Assembly: GCA_025506515.1 (NCBI GenBank)
Contig: CM046457.1
Span: forward strand, 2,126,997 to 2,190,996
Direction of reading: 5' to 3'
Source: Flaveria trinervia
Lineage: Eukaryota; Streptophyta; Magnoliopsida; Asterales; Asteraceae
Length of the DNA: 64,000 nt
A program made the translations under genes and the position numbers. Within the stretch, counting starts at the first letter, position 1. Every line of letters begins with the position of its first letter. Positions 47,051 through 59,699 of this stretch are shown here, in pieces. Below the pieces are notes generated by a model, which had not been told where the DNA came from, ran no database searches, and worked only from the letters and a program-made list of their open reading frames with translations.

Positions 47051-50000
47051 TTAGTAGTCTGCAGGAATGTGTAGAACCCGAATGTCACCGATTCGTACCT
47101 TATCTCGAACAATGAATGTCAATATCAATGTGTTTTGTACACTTGTGTTGCACCAGGTTGTTGGATAGGTGCACGACTGAATGTTGTCACAGAAAATGAT
47201 AGTAGCATCCCGTGTAGGTACGAATAGTTCAAGTAACATGTTACATAGCCATGTGAATTTTGCAGTGGCATTGGCAGTGATCCTGTACTCTGCCTCGGCA
47301 CTTGACCGAGATATTGTGTTTTGACGTTTAGAGGACCATGAGACCAGATTGTCTCTTAAGAACACACAATATCCGGATGCATTTTTACGGGAATCGGGGC
47401 AACCCCCCAGTTGGTGTCAAGTATGCAGTAAGTTTATGAGACGAGGATGTTTAAATGAGGATTCTGTGAGTTAATGTGCCTTTGAGATATCAAAGTATAC
47501 ATTTCATAGACTGAAAATGCGATTCCCTGGGAGCATGTATAAACATGCACACCTGTTGCTCCCGGGGGTTGGAACATGTACACAATTTCATTTAAGTCCA
47601 CGTGTAAAAAGGCATTTTTAACGTCTAGTTGATGGATTAGCCATTGTCGGGATACGACAAGACTGAGCACGGTTCTTATGGTTGTGGGTTTCACCACTGG
47701 GCTAAATGTATCAAAACAGTCAATGTTGGCCTGTTGAGCTTTCCATGATACTAAACGGGCCTTGTATCGTTGCAGTGTGACATCAACGTGAAACTTATGT
47801 CGGTATAGCCACATGCAACGTATGATATGTGCATTTGCAGGTCTGGGGACCAATTCTCGTGTGTGATTATCCATTAATGCCTTGTATTCATCTGTTATGG
47901 CTTGACGCTAGTTTGGGTTAGATAACACCACAAGGTGGGATTTAGGTAAGGGTGATAACTATGCGTGAGAGTTAGTGTGAAGGTTGAATGGGACCTTTCG
48001 TTTGGTGATGTCGGCTTGTGACGGGGTGGTCCTGGGGTGGGGTAGGGAGGGGGTAAGGGTAAGGGTGAGTGACAGGGTTGTCCATGAAGGTATTGGGTTG
48101 TAGGTGTTGGCGGGGGGAGTGGCAGATGTGGTACGATGGTGGTAGTAGAGGGGAAGGTGGGGGCTGGTTTTTTGGTAGTGGTGGATGATGGCATGCGGTG
48201 AGAGGGAGGAGTGAAGGTAGGCGAAGGTGTACGGGTAGAAGGCGGAGGTGTAAAGGAGTCAGGATGAGTAAAGATGGGGATGGTAAGGTTAGTGTCAAGA
48301 AGGGTATAGTCAGGTGGAGTTGAGGTGGAGTAGGGAAAGACATGTTCATCAAAGGTAACATGTCGTGAGAAGAGCACCTTCCTAGTGGAAAGTTCTTGCA
48401 ACGATAACCATGAAAGTCCGTCGGGTATCCAAGGAAGACATGACAGGTGGAGCGATGGGATCGTTTATGTGGATGGGTGGAAGATTGATTGGGATAACGG
48501 AGGCATCCGAATACCCAAAGGTGCTCGTAAGAAGGGTTACGAAGATAAAGAGCGACGGTTGGTGTTTTGTTTTTGAGAAGTTGGTAGAATGTTATAATGG
48601 TAGGCAGAAGTATGGATGACTTCAACCCAAATTACGGGCGAAAGTGAGGCATGGGTGAGGAGGGAAAGCATTATTTCATTCAGACGACGGATCATTCATT
48701 TTGGATTTCCCGTTTTGTTGGGAGATGTGTGGACAGGAAAACTGAAATTGAATGCCTTTATCAGAGGCAAAGGATTGGAATCGATGATTGTCGAACTCTC
48801 TGCCTTTGTTGCATTGGAATGATTTAATTTGAAGGTGAAATTGAGTAGAGATGTATTTGTAAACCCATGTGTAGTTTGAGTAATCATCAATTAAACCATG
48901 TAATATTTGTAACTGGCAGTACTAGCAATTGGTTAAGTCCACAAATCACAATGAATAATATCGAAAGGTAACAATGTACGAGAATGAGATAACGAAGAAG
49001 GAAAACGTTTATGTTTTGCTAATTGACAAGAATTGCAAAGTCGAGTTGTACTCAATTTATTACATGAAATAATTTTATTTGAAATAAGAAAGTCAAGAAC
49101 GGGTGAGCCGGTGTGGCCTAAGCGATCATGCCAAAAAATCATGAGTGAAAGTGGTGACGTGCAAAAGCGAGTGGCGCTGGGGCAGTAACCGGGTGAAGAA
49201 GGCCATCACTGTTGTGGCGGGTTAGGATCCTCCTACTCTTGAAATCCTACATATAAAAACGTAAAGATCAAATTCAACAGAAACACAATTATCAGTTGTA
49301 AATTGTTAAACAAAGATAAGGTTTTTAATAGTGCTTGGGGTATGGAGGATATTGTGAAGTTAAGGTGGGAGTGGGGTAGGGTGGCGTTACCGAGCCATGT
49401 ACCGGCATTGTTGGCCTTGCCCATAATATAGACTTAAGGAATTCACATTAGGAAAGTTGGAGCAAATACTTGGGTTGGCACTGAGATGGTGGGTGGCGCA
49501 CTGGTGCCGTATCCATGAACCATTGAGAATCGTTGTCATCCAAGGTCATCGCATGTAAGGTTTCCCCGATGTCAGTGGGCTCGAGAGGGCTGAAATCAAT
49601 GATATGGGCTTGAGATGAATTTCGGGATGGGCCAGACAGGAAAAATGGACTTGGGTGGTAGGTGGGTTGCTGCCAAGGGGCTGACGAGCCCTGTGTAGGA
49701 TATGGGCAGGGTAGCGGGCTAGTCCACCATGGAGCCCAATAAAGTAGCATATGTTGGCCTGCGAGCGAGGCCTAATATGCAGGAGGGCCGACTGAAGTGG
49801 TCCATGGAGGCTGATGGGTTGGTTTCGTTTGAGCGGGCCCAGAAGAGGAGTTAAAACTGGGCCTGTTGTTGGGGCGGCCAAAGGCCGGACGATGTTGGGG
49901 ATCAGGTGGTTGGGAGTTGTGTTGTGAGTGGGGTAGGGCTGCCAAGTGGCAGTCGGAGTTGGTGAGGACTGAACGGCGGTTGCCGTAACTGTAAGGGTGG

Positions 50001-50463
50001 TTGTCGCCTCTCGAGCTCTCTGTCGATCAAGTTCCAAGAGAAGCATGTTGCACGCCAGTTCTCGAGCCAGGAGATTTTGATTGATTTGAGACGCTACACC
50101 ATCAAATTCGGGGGGGAAGGCCCTTGAAAAGTTGTAGGACCAACCGACTATCGTTTACCGGGCACTCCATGTCGGCTAATTGATCGGCCATTGATTTCAC
50201 TTTTGACAATAATCTTCAAGCGAAGACATGGATTTGATAGTCAAATTGGTGAAGGCATGTTCCAAAGCAGCCGCTCGAGATCCTTTGTTGTTTAAGAAGA
50301 TATTTTTCACACGTAACCAGGCTTTGCGAGCAGTGGTATCCTGTTCTAGCACACGACAGTAACTCATCAAACACAGTGCCATATATTCACTATAAGACGA
50401 TGGCATCAACTTCACTCCATGATTCAAACTGTGAGTCGGTAGGGGCCGGTGGATTGATGCCAT
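47051..50463 (-). pseudogene. C3 polyprotein remnants
   Basis: From right: gag (50197-50463, WLRVKNIFLNNKGSRAAALEH), a Pro/Thr-rich gag tail (49448-50046), GAG-pre-integrase (48933-49142, WHDRLGHTGSPVLDFL), an integrase tail (47972-48625, VFLGYPTDFHGYRC), RT N-terminal part (47434-47874, FDTFSPVVKPTTIRTVL and DVKNAFLHVDLNEIVYMFQPPG), and RNase H (47051-47365, SRSSAEAEYR). The RT stops matching right after FQPPG, so the YVDD active-site region is deleted. Confidence 0.8.
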
Positions 50464-50786
50464 CGACGTGGTGCAAAAATGAGCATGAAGGTGAAAAGAT
50501 GAGTAGGAAACCTTCTTACCGTCAAAAACACGGACTTTCTTTTGAATATCTGTGTGTAGACGGGGTGAAAAGGTTGGGTTGCGGATTTGCTACGGGGTTC
50601 TGTCGGTTCTTGATAAGGTTCTTTGTCACCCATCGGGGCTGGATTCAGAGGATGATAAGATCAATATAGAGAATTAAGTTTGGAAATCGGATCAAAGGAA
50701 ACAAGCCCCTTTGGAGTCTGGGAATCGGCGGTGGCAGGAACCAAAGCTTGTTGCAGCTGTGGCGACTTCTTTAGGGTTCAGAGCAG

Positions 50787-50800
50787 TGTCTCTGATACCA
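50787..50800 (-). promoter_or_regulatory. Primer-binding site of C3
   Basis: Minus-strand TGGTATCAGAGACA, abutting the 5' LTR. Confidence 0.85.
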
Positions 50801-50970
50801 TGTTATGCTTAGAATTCTCAGATGATTTCATTTGATGGAGGAAAGCAATACATATACAAGAATGATGTAACAAACTACGAGCCTAATAAGGAAAACATAA
50901 TCAAATACAAAAATACAAATATATAGAAAATATGGAACTGATTATATTGACAAATATAAGTCGGTTAACA
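50801..50970 (-). repeat. 5' LTR of C3
   Basis: 170 bp, TGTTATGCTTAG to GTCGGTTAACA on the plus strand, canonical TG...CA. Confidence 0.92.
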
Positions 50971-51075
50971 TGCACATCATGCCTCAAAAACATATACATT
51001 CTTCTACACGTATGAAGTCAGATGGAAACTTTAAATCTAGTCTCACAGATATAAAAAAAGAAGAAAAATGAATGA

Positions 51076-54000
51076 ACCTGTAGTAAAGCTTCCACCTTAT
51101 TTTCAGAAACCAAAAGCTTTATGAAATCATCACGGGCAGAAGCAACCTTTTTATGTAGAGTTGAAGTGTGAAGATGTTCGATTCTTAAAACTCCTCATCA
51201 ACTAGCTTTTGTTAAGACTGTAAACAACTTAATTAATTTATTTTAAATAATACCAAAACATTATGTTGAAGAACCCTACCAGGTGTTCCCACCAACATGC
51301 CAATCTGTGAATTCAGTGCAACCTGAATACCTGCAGTATACAAAATTCATCTGAGTTAAAATGGCAATTTCTGGATTTCTTACCTTGAAAAAGTCACAGT
51401 CAAAACAAAAAAGTAATGTTTCCAAATGAACCACCATATCAGCATTTTGATAATACACAGATTACCTTAAATGCTAACCTGTTCACATAATTCCTGTGTT
51501 GGGCAGAGGGCAACAGCCCTTAGAGGCCTGGGCTTCATCACGATTCCATTCAATGCCTCGTCTTCTCTTAACAACTAGTAGGCGAAAAAACAAGTGAGTG
51601 TCTACATCTTAGGTATGTAACTATGTTTGTTTGTTTAGGTGTTTGTTAGGGTGACTGAGAACCTGTAACAAGTAAACTCCTGGGACACTACCAATATCCT
51701 TCTAATTAACCAATTAGATCACATGGAACATAACTTGCACAGGGCCAAGTGGTCTTCAAAGGCTGAAAACGAGTGAAAATTGGATTCAAACCCAAGACCT
51801 TTCCTAGAGGGACTTAGGAGCTTACCATTATGAAGGGTGTTGTCGAGTGTTTGACAACTTCTGATTGACTGATGAATAATGGATGTAATAACACAAAAAT
51901 AGAGTTTCTGACTATGACATTCGATATTCACCATCAACAGACCCATCTAGACATCACAAAATTTGTGCATAGTTATGTCTAAACTCATAATATATTTATC
52001 CTAGTGATCAATTAGTTTTTGTATAAACCTACCGCTCCAAATTGCAATTAACAGATTAGATTCTAATCAAAACTCAAATGGCATCAGTACCAATAAAATG
52101 TAAAAACCAAATACACAGAAGTAACTATTGTTCAACTCCTTAATAACCATGTACAGAAGTAACTTATACAAACACTCAAATACTGATTACTGCATTCAGA
52201 TAATTACTATCAAAACACACATCCAAACATCACATAAGTTGTGCATAGTAATGTCATCATATCATCATACATCTATCTTGATGATTGATTATTTTTCAGT
52301 TTCAACCAAGTGGGCAGAAATCAAGTAGACAGAAATCAAAAGGACCGAAATCAAAACCAAATAGATATCAATCCCATATATAAGACATAAACCAAATACA
52401 CAGAAATCAAAGAAGTTTTGCATAGTCATGCCATCATACATCTATCTTGATGATCAATTAGTTTTTGCACAGACCTACTGCTCTATATTGCAATTAAGAG
52501 ATTGGATTCTAATCAAGATCCAACTAGCATAAATCCCAAATAAAAAGTAAAAACCAAATACACAGAAGTAACAATTGTTTAACCCCTAGATAAACATATG
52601 TAGAAGTATGTAACTTAACAAACACTAGAAACTAACTATCACATACAAATAACCACCGTCAAAATACACATCCAAACATCACATAAGTTGTGCATAGCCA
52701 TGTCATCATACATCTATCTTGATGATCAATCAGCTTTCTCTTTAAACCATTTTAGATTCTAATAAAAAAAATAAATGGCATAAGTCCCAACTAATAAAAT
52801 GTAAAAACCATGAACACAGAAGTAACTATCATTTAACTCCCAGATAACCATATGCAGAAGTAAGTAACTTACACAGACACTCCAAAGTCCAAACTAATTA
52901 TCACATTTAGACAATCACTGTCAAAACACACATTCAAACATCACACAAGTAGTGCGTAGTTATACCATCATACATCTATCTTGATGATCAGTTAGTTTTC
53001 TCTCTAAACCATGTTAGATTTTTATCAAAACTCAAAAGACATCAGTCCCAAATAAAAGATAAAAAAGCAAATAGACAGAAATCAAAACCTGAACAGGAGG
53101 CAAAAATGGATCAGGTAGAAGCAGCTTGCACTGTGCTTAGTGCCCTTTAAGGGGATTAAACGCCAAAAACAAGTGAAACTTGGATTCAAACCTAAGACCT
53201 CTCCTAGAGGGACTTAGGCACTTACCATAGCACGCCCCCTTGAAAAATGTTGTCTCATTTGACAACTTCAGATTGATTAATGAACAACGGATATAATAAC
53301 ACAATCAATAGAAACTGATAATCACATTCAGATATTCACTATCAAAACACACATCTAAACATCACAAAATTGTGCATAGATATGTCCAACTCATAATATA
53401 TTTATCTTGTTGATCAATTAGTTTTTGCATAAACTACTACTCAAATTGCAATTAACAGATTAGATTCTAATTAAACCTCAAATGGCATCAATCCCAACTA
53501 AAATGTAAAAACCAAATACACAGAACTAACTATTGTTTAACCCCTTGATGATCGATTATTTTTCAGTTTCAAACAAGTAGACAGAAATCAAAAAGACAAA
53601 AAATTAATACCAAATAGACATCAATCCCATATAAGATATAAACCAAATAGACAGAAATCAAAGAAGATTTGCACAGTCATGCCAGCATAAAATATCTTGA
53701 CGATCAATTAGTATTTACAAACCTACTCCTCCATACTACAATTAAGGGATTGGATTCTAATCAAGATCCAACTGGCATAAATCCCAAATAAAAAGTAAAA
53801 ACCAAATGCACAGAAGTAACAATTGTTTAACCCCTAGATAACCATATGTAGAAGTAAGTAACTTACATAAACACTAAAACTGACTACCACATTCAGATAA
53901 CCACTGTCACAACACATATCCAACCATCACATAAGTTGTGCATAGCTATGTCATCATACATCTATCTTGATCATCAATCAGTTAACTCTTTTAAACCATG

Positions 54001-55018
54001 TTAGATTCTAATCCGAACTTAAAAGACATTAATCCCAACTAACAAAATTTAAAAACCTAATACACATAAGTAACTATCATTTAACTCCTAGATAACCATA
54101 TGTAGAAGTATCTTACACAAACACTCAGAAACTGATATTACATTAAGATAACCACTATCAAAACACACTACCAAACATCACAAAAGTTGTGCATAGTAAT
54201 GTAATCATACAACTATCTTGATAACATGCAAACACCAAATAAACAGAAATGAAAACCATGTTAGATTCTAATCAAAACTCAAATTCCATCAATCACAATT
54301 CACAAAAGCAGAAATGAAAACCTGAACAAGAAGCAACAAGTAAGCAATTGTCTTCCCGGAGCCAGTATGAGACCCCAACACCACACTTCTTCAATCAAGA
54401 ACAGTTGGTATCCCCAACCTCTGAATCCCCATTTCCCCTAAAAACTCACATGACATCAATCCCAAATATAATGTAAAAACCAAACAAACAGAAATCAAAA
54501 CCTGAACAAGAGGTAACAAGTAGGCACTGTAATCCCCATTTCCCCAAAAGCCCCTGTTATATACCTCTTCCCTCAACCCTAATTCACAAAACCCTAAAAC
54601 CATTTTCCTTCTTCTTCTCAAATCTCTCCAACGACTAATGTTGGTTCTTGCTGCTGTTATTGTAACTATTGCCTACAAAATGTTTTAAATGTCTGATTAT
54701 GAGCCGTTCTAGGAGTATAATGAAGTGTTTTGATGATTCTAACGATGGTTCGTCGGTGATGGTGGTAGCGGTGGTGAAAAGGGTCTTAAACGACCCTTGA
54801 TAAACCCTCCGATTGAGGTGGGTGGTATTAGGGGGAAGAGAAGCGGGTGGCGGTAGAAGATAAGGAGAGTGGTGGTTAAAATTGTTGATGATGTTCCCAT
54901 TTGGCCGGAGAAGCTGCCGGAGATTTGTAGAGTGGTGGTTGTTTATGTGGTAATGATGATGAGATGATGATGATGATGAGTTTGATTTATAAACGGATAG
55001 TATACCAAAGGAAATCAC
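51076..55018 (-). pseudogene. RH39-like: DEAD-box RNA helicase pseudogene (RH39-like)
   Basis: RH39 is a chloroplast DEAD-box ATPase needed for 23S rRNA maturation. Pieces in gene order on minus: an N-terminal exon from 55018, with HFIILLERLIIRHLKH close to the family's ILLERL-RHLK; FCELGLREEV near 54570; the P-loop exon at about 54300-54450 (SVVLGSHTGSGKTIAYLL, motif I); an intact 96-nt exon 51479-51574 with motif Ia PTQEL (normally PTREL); VGTPGRVLQHN (motif Ib) at about 51265-51330; and HTSTLHKKVASARDDFIKLL at 51076-51186. The exon coding for DEAD (motif II) and SAT (motif III) is missing: only about 60 bp separate motif Ib from KLVDEEF. A stop replaces a codon before the P-loop (VLD-stop-RSVVLG). 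The 54300-54620 part is a damaged duplication, and frames shift several times. Clearly non-functional. The C-terminal helicase domain is not seen; C3 lies just beyond. Confidence 0.85.
51740..54290. repeat. Degenerate tandem and higher-order repeats filling the pseudogene intron
   Basis: The phrase CATACATCTATCTTGATGATC recurs near 51990, 52265, 52435, 52710, 52973, 53400, 53692, 53958 and 54210. Most steps are 250-290 bp, with one short (170) and one long (430). Companion phrases (AACCAAATACACAGAAGTAAC, ACACATCCAAACATCAC) keep the same order. A larger unit of about 1.39 kb is also duplicated: GACCTTTCCTAGAGGGACTT at about 51800 and GACCTCTCCTAGAGGGACTT at about 53190, each followed by a matching TTGACAACTTC segment. 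Confidence 0.85.
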
Positions 55019-55429
55019 GTGATAGTCTTAAAATGTTACCGTTAATAAGAGGGTTAGGGGATGTTAGATTCGCTTATGATCCGGGTCAAAATGTTTATGA
55101 TCCGGGTCAAAATGTTTGACCCATTGATTCGATCAGACATTTTGATAGATTGCCATGTTTGATATTTTTTTTTGTGTCTGACCTTATCCGATACTACCGA
55201 CTCATGCATATTTTTCATTTTATTTGGTCAGTTACTTGGTCAGCCTCTTCTAATCGAGACTTGAATTTCAAACATCCCTTTAGTTTCATTTAGCTTCTAA
55301 TAACTAAAGGATTGAAGGATGTTAAATGGAAAATTTTACACGTTTATTTGGAGTTGGTTAAAACTCAAAACTAGTAAAGCTAGGACTTTGGGTCCCTGAT
55401 TTGAAATGGTCTTTAAATTTTATAAGTTG

Positions 55430-55791
55430 GTTTATTTGTGTAAAAAATTTGACTGGCTAGACACTTTTTATATTTTAGTTGGGCATCCATTCCAATGAAA
55501 ATGTACCATCCTATGAAAATATATATTTTTGTTATAATTATCTTATAACTATAACAAGATTTTAAAACTAACTTCAAGAGTTTAAAGAGAATTGTAGAGA
55601 GAGATGAGAAGAAATGTATAACTCTTGAATTATGTTCAAGATGGTGCATCTTTCTCATTGCCATGAAGGTAGTATTATACTACAAATACATGTACTCTTT
55701 GATAGGTAACTATTTAGGAGTCAACTAGTAAATTATTTTTACTTTCTAGACTTTGAAAATCACATCCAATAATTCATGATATTTCATGACA
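55430..55791 (-). repeat. Probable 3' LTR of copia copy C4 (left border approximate)
   Basis: The right border is set by a polypurine-like ATCCAAGAGGAAG (minus) followed by TGTCATGAAATATC at 55791. The partner LTR is not in the window, so the left border is a guess at TGTAAAAAATTTG. Confidence 0.45.
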
Positions 55792-55923
55792 CTTCCTCTT
55801 GGATGTCACTTTTTTAAACTTCAGGGTCTTGAAGTGCTGTCTCATTAAAAATCTCGCTAAAGAAAAACCCAATGGGAAAAAAACTTTAGCTAAGGAAAAA
55901 AGAGTGCAGCTTATAACTCCCTC

Positions 55924-57490
55924 TCAAATTGTCTTCTGTAGATCATCACATTGCATGTACATGTCGCATGCCAATATCATAAACGTGTTTTCTAAAAGTT
56001 GTTGTAGGGAGTGCCTTTGTGAAAAGATCAGCTGAATTGTTGCTAGATTGAACGTACTTAATTTCAACCTTTTTATCTTTAATAAGGTCTTGAGTGTATA
56101 AAAGAATCTTGGAGGTATATGTTTCGTTCTATCACTTTTGATATACCCTTCTTTCATTTGTGAGACACAAGCTACATTATCTTCGTAGATTGGTGTTGGA
56201 TCTCTTTCTTTCTCCAGTCCACAAGAAGTTAATATAAGTTGTGTCATAGACCTTAACCATACACATTCTCTCGAAGCTTCATGTAATGCAATGACTTCAG
56301 CATGATTTGAGGAAGTTGCAACAAGTGTTTGTTTTTGAGACCTCCGTGAAATTATTGTTCCTCCATTTTTAAACATGTATCCGGTTTGAGATCTGGCCTT
56401 ATGAGGATCAGATAAGTAACCTGCATCTACATAACCAACTAAACCTTCTTTTGAATCATTAGGATAAAACAAGCCTAAATCAATAGTTCCTTGTAGATAT
56501 CGAAAAATATGTTTGATCCCATTCCAATGTCTTTTTGTGGGAGATGAACTAAACCTTTCCAACAAATTTACTGCAAAGGAAATGTCCGGCCTTGTATAGT
56601 TAGTAAGATACATAAGAGCTCCAAATGCATTAAGGTATGGTACCTCTAGACCAAGAACTTCTTCATTTTCTTCACAAGGTCGAAATGGGTCACTATCAAT
56701 ATTGAGTGATCTAACGACCATTGGGGTGCTTAAGGAATTTTTCTTGTCAATATTAAAACGTTTTAAAAGCTTTTCGGTATAATTTGATTGATGCACAAGC
56801 ATCCCATTATGCATATGCTCAATTTGTAAACCAAGACAATATTTGGTTTTCCCAAGGTCTTTCATTTCAAATTCATTCTTTAGAAGAATAATCGTTTCAT
56901 GAATTTCCTTTTTCGTCCCAATTATACTTAAGTCATCAACATATACGGCTATGATCACATATCCCGATATTGTTTTCTTAATAAAGACGCATGGACAAAT
57001 AAGGTTATTTGTGTATCCTTTACTAGTCAAATAATCACTCAAACGATTGTACCACATCCTTCCAGACTGTTTCAACCCATATAAGGACCTTGTAATTTGA
57101 TTGAATACATTTCCTTAGGTTTTGAACATGCTTCAAGGATTTTAAATCCTTTAGGAACTTTCATATAAATGTCATTATCAAGTGATCCATACAAGTAAGC
57201 TGTAACGACATCCATAAGACGCATATCTGAATTTTTAAATACTGATAAGCTGATTAATATCTAAAGGTTATTTCATCCATAAAAGGAGAATACGTTTTCT
57301 CATAGTCAATTCCCAGCCTTTGAGAAAAACCTTGAGCTACTAGTCTAGCTTTATATCTTGTAACTTTATTTTTCTCATTTCGTTTTCGCACAAAAACCCA
57401 TTTGTACCCAACAGGCTTTACATGCGTAGGTATTACAACAATGGGTCCAAAAACCTTTCGTTTGTTAAGTGAATTTAGTTCAGCTTGCAT
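55924..57490 (-). pseudogene. C4 reverse transcriptase and RNase H (Ivana-like copia)
   Basis: A 383-codon open frame (55924-57075) begins in RT just after the KQSGRMWYNRL segment. It has the catalytic YVDD (VIIAVYVDDLSIIGT), the GLQIEHMHNGMLVHQS stretch and RNase H (TLVATSSNHAEVIALHEASRE). The missing Glu of AEYxA-type RNase H motifs is at least partly changed. The RT N-terminus (GYKWVFVRKRNEKNKVTRYK) lies at 57254-57490 in another frame, and the FLHG-YM region between is damaged. The clade is inferred from wording. Confidence 0.8.
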
Positions 57491-57508
57491 GGCATCTTTC
57501 CATTTATC

Positions 57509-59420
57509 CTAATCATGTCGATTTTGACAATCATTTACCGATTTTGGTTCAGGAGCATCATCTCCGCTCATAATATCACTTGCTACAGAATAAGAGAATA
57601 CATCATTAATATTTTCCACTTCATCTCGATTCCATAATGTATGCATATGACCATAGTTTATTGACATATCTTTATTCACTTCTTTCTCAGAGAAAGTTTG
57701 GTCACTTAGTGTTTTGTCACTATTGTTTTCTTTAAGATCATTTTCTTTATCTGATATTTTCTTTTTTTGAGGATTTTTATCTTTTGATCCAATCGGTCTT
57801 TCACATTTCAAATGTTTCTGGTATTCATGAGCCATATTTTTATCTATTTCCTTATTTGGAATCTCAACTCGAGCCGGAGCATTTGCAGCTGGTATATAAT
57901 ATTTAGTTACTCTTTTTGTAGCAGTAAATGTATCAGGCAATTGATTTGCAATTTCTTGCAGATGTATTATCTTTTGAACTTTTGTATCACATTGTTTTGT
58001 CCTTGGATCAAAATGCAACAAAGAAGGCTCAAACCATGAGACATCATTTTGTTCTTTTTTCTTTTCTCCCCCTAATGCTGAGAAATTTGCCTCAGTAAAG
58101 TGGCAATGAGCAAAACGTGCCGTAAATACATCACCCGTTAAAGGTTCAAGATATCTTATAATGGAAGTTGTTTCATATCCAACATATATTCCCAACCTTC
58201 TTTGAGGACCCATTTTTGTGTGTTGCGATGGTGCAATAGGAACATATACCGCACATCCAAAAATTCTAAGGTGGAAAATATTTGGCTCATGGCCAGAAAC
58301 AAGTTGCAAAGGAGAGTACTTATGATTTGCACTTGGTCTCATACGAATTAATGATCCAGCATGTAAAATTGCATGACCCCAAAAGACGCTGGAAGTCTTG
58401 TTCTCATAATTAATGGTCTAGCTATTAATTGCAGGCATTTGATTAATGACTCAGCTAAACCATTTTGTGTGTGTACATGAGCAACAGGGTGTTTAACAAC
58501 AATACCAACAGACATGCAATAATCATTAAAAGCATTTGATGTAAATTCACCTGCATTATCAAGTCTCACTCTTTTAATTGTATAATCAGGGAAATGTGCT
58601 TGTAATTTAATAATTTAAGCAAGGAATTTAGCAAATGCTACATTATGAGTTGATAATAAAGAGACATGAGACCATCTGCTTGATGCATCTATTAAAACCA
58701 TAAAGTATTTAAATGGTCCACATGATGGATGGATTGGTCCACATATGTCACCTTGAATTCTTTCAAAAAACATAGGTAATTCCTTTTCAACTTTCAATAG
58801 TAAAGGTCTAGTAATTAGCTTCCCAAGAGAGCAAGATGTACACGGAGGTATTTTATTTTATTGTGAAATATTTTATTTTATTGTGAAATCTTTTGATTTT
58901 TCAATGGATGTCCATGTGTACTTTCAATTATTCTTTTCATCATTGTAGACCCCGAATGGCCTAATCTATCATGCCATAACTTGAATATCTCAAGATCACA
59001 AAAATTCTCTTTAACTGCCATGTGTGCTTGTGGCATATTAATATGTGTGTAATGCAAACCAGAATGGAGCATTGGCAGTTTTTCTAATATGTGACTTTTA
59101 CTCATGATATGCAAATATTTTTCATTTTCAACAGTTATTGACCGAGTATCATATCCATTATGATATATGTTTTTGAAACTTAATAAGTTTCTCGTTGATC
59201 TTGGAGAAAATAAAGTATTTTCTATTAAAAGCTTTATACCATTTGGTAATACTAATTTAGCATTTCCAATTCCTTCTATCAAGTCTGTAGGACCTGATAT
59301 TGTATCAATGGTTTCCTTTGTTGGTTTCATTTCATAAAAATATTTCTTGGATCTAAGTATAGTGTGTGTAGCTCCACTATCTGCTATACATATATCTCCT
59401 TTATTTGTTTGGCCTTATGC
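57509..59420 (-). pseudogene. C4 protease, GAG-pre-integrase and integrase
   Basis: Protease motif DSGATHTI near 59365-59390, with LIENTLFSPRSTRNLLS following. Zinc-binding LWHDRLGHSGSTMMKRI is near 58915-58960. Integrase catalytic segments are GDICGPIHPSCGPFKYFMVLIDASSRW (first Asp, 58615-58797) and LDNAGEFTSNAFNDYC (second Asp, 58520-58570). In NGLAESLIKCL the usual Glu is present. FGCAVYVPIAPSQHTKMG and IYVGYETTSIIRYLEPLTG (57509-58342) mark the copia integrase tail. Three frame breaks. The track from 57509 to 58342 is open for 277 codons. Confidence 0.8.
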
Positions 59421-59699
59421 TCCAATGAGAGTCATTTTTTCTTTTATATCTTCAAATATAAGGACAAATAATAAGTATCTAATAAGTCCCTTTTTTTAAC
59501 AAAAAACTTTATTCATATAGTTAATACAATACATGAAAAGAAAAATAATTAAACATAACTAAAAGGTACTTAAACAAGAGAATTACATAATGTTGCATAC
59601 AATTATTATAATCTAGCAACATATCTTTTAAAATTCAAATCATCGATAAAATCTAAGGTATTTAGCTCAACGTTGATGTCATCAAATTTATCCACATGG

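Larger units (their letters stand above)
46782..50970 (-). mobile_element. Ale-like Ty1/copia copy C3 with LTRs and target duplication TGCAC
   Basis: 170-bp LTRs at 46782-46951 and 50801-50970 differ at about 13 sites by eye (near 8%). TGCAC flanks at 46777-46781 and 50971-50975. PBS at 50787-50800 (TGGTATCAGAGACAC on minus), PPT (CTACGGGGGCG on minus) near 46952-46962. It is inserted next to the RH39-like pseudogene. The inside has lost the middle of RT. Confidence 0.92.

Noticed and set aside
48385..48822. Plus-strand frames over C3 integrase
   Set aside because: Antisense shadows of the integrase reading frame, which has clear copia motifs on minus.
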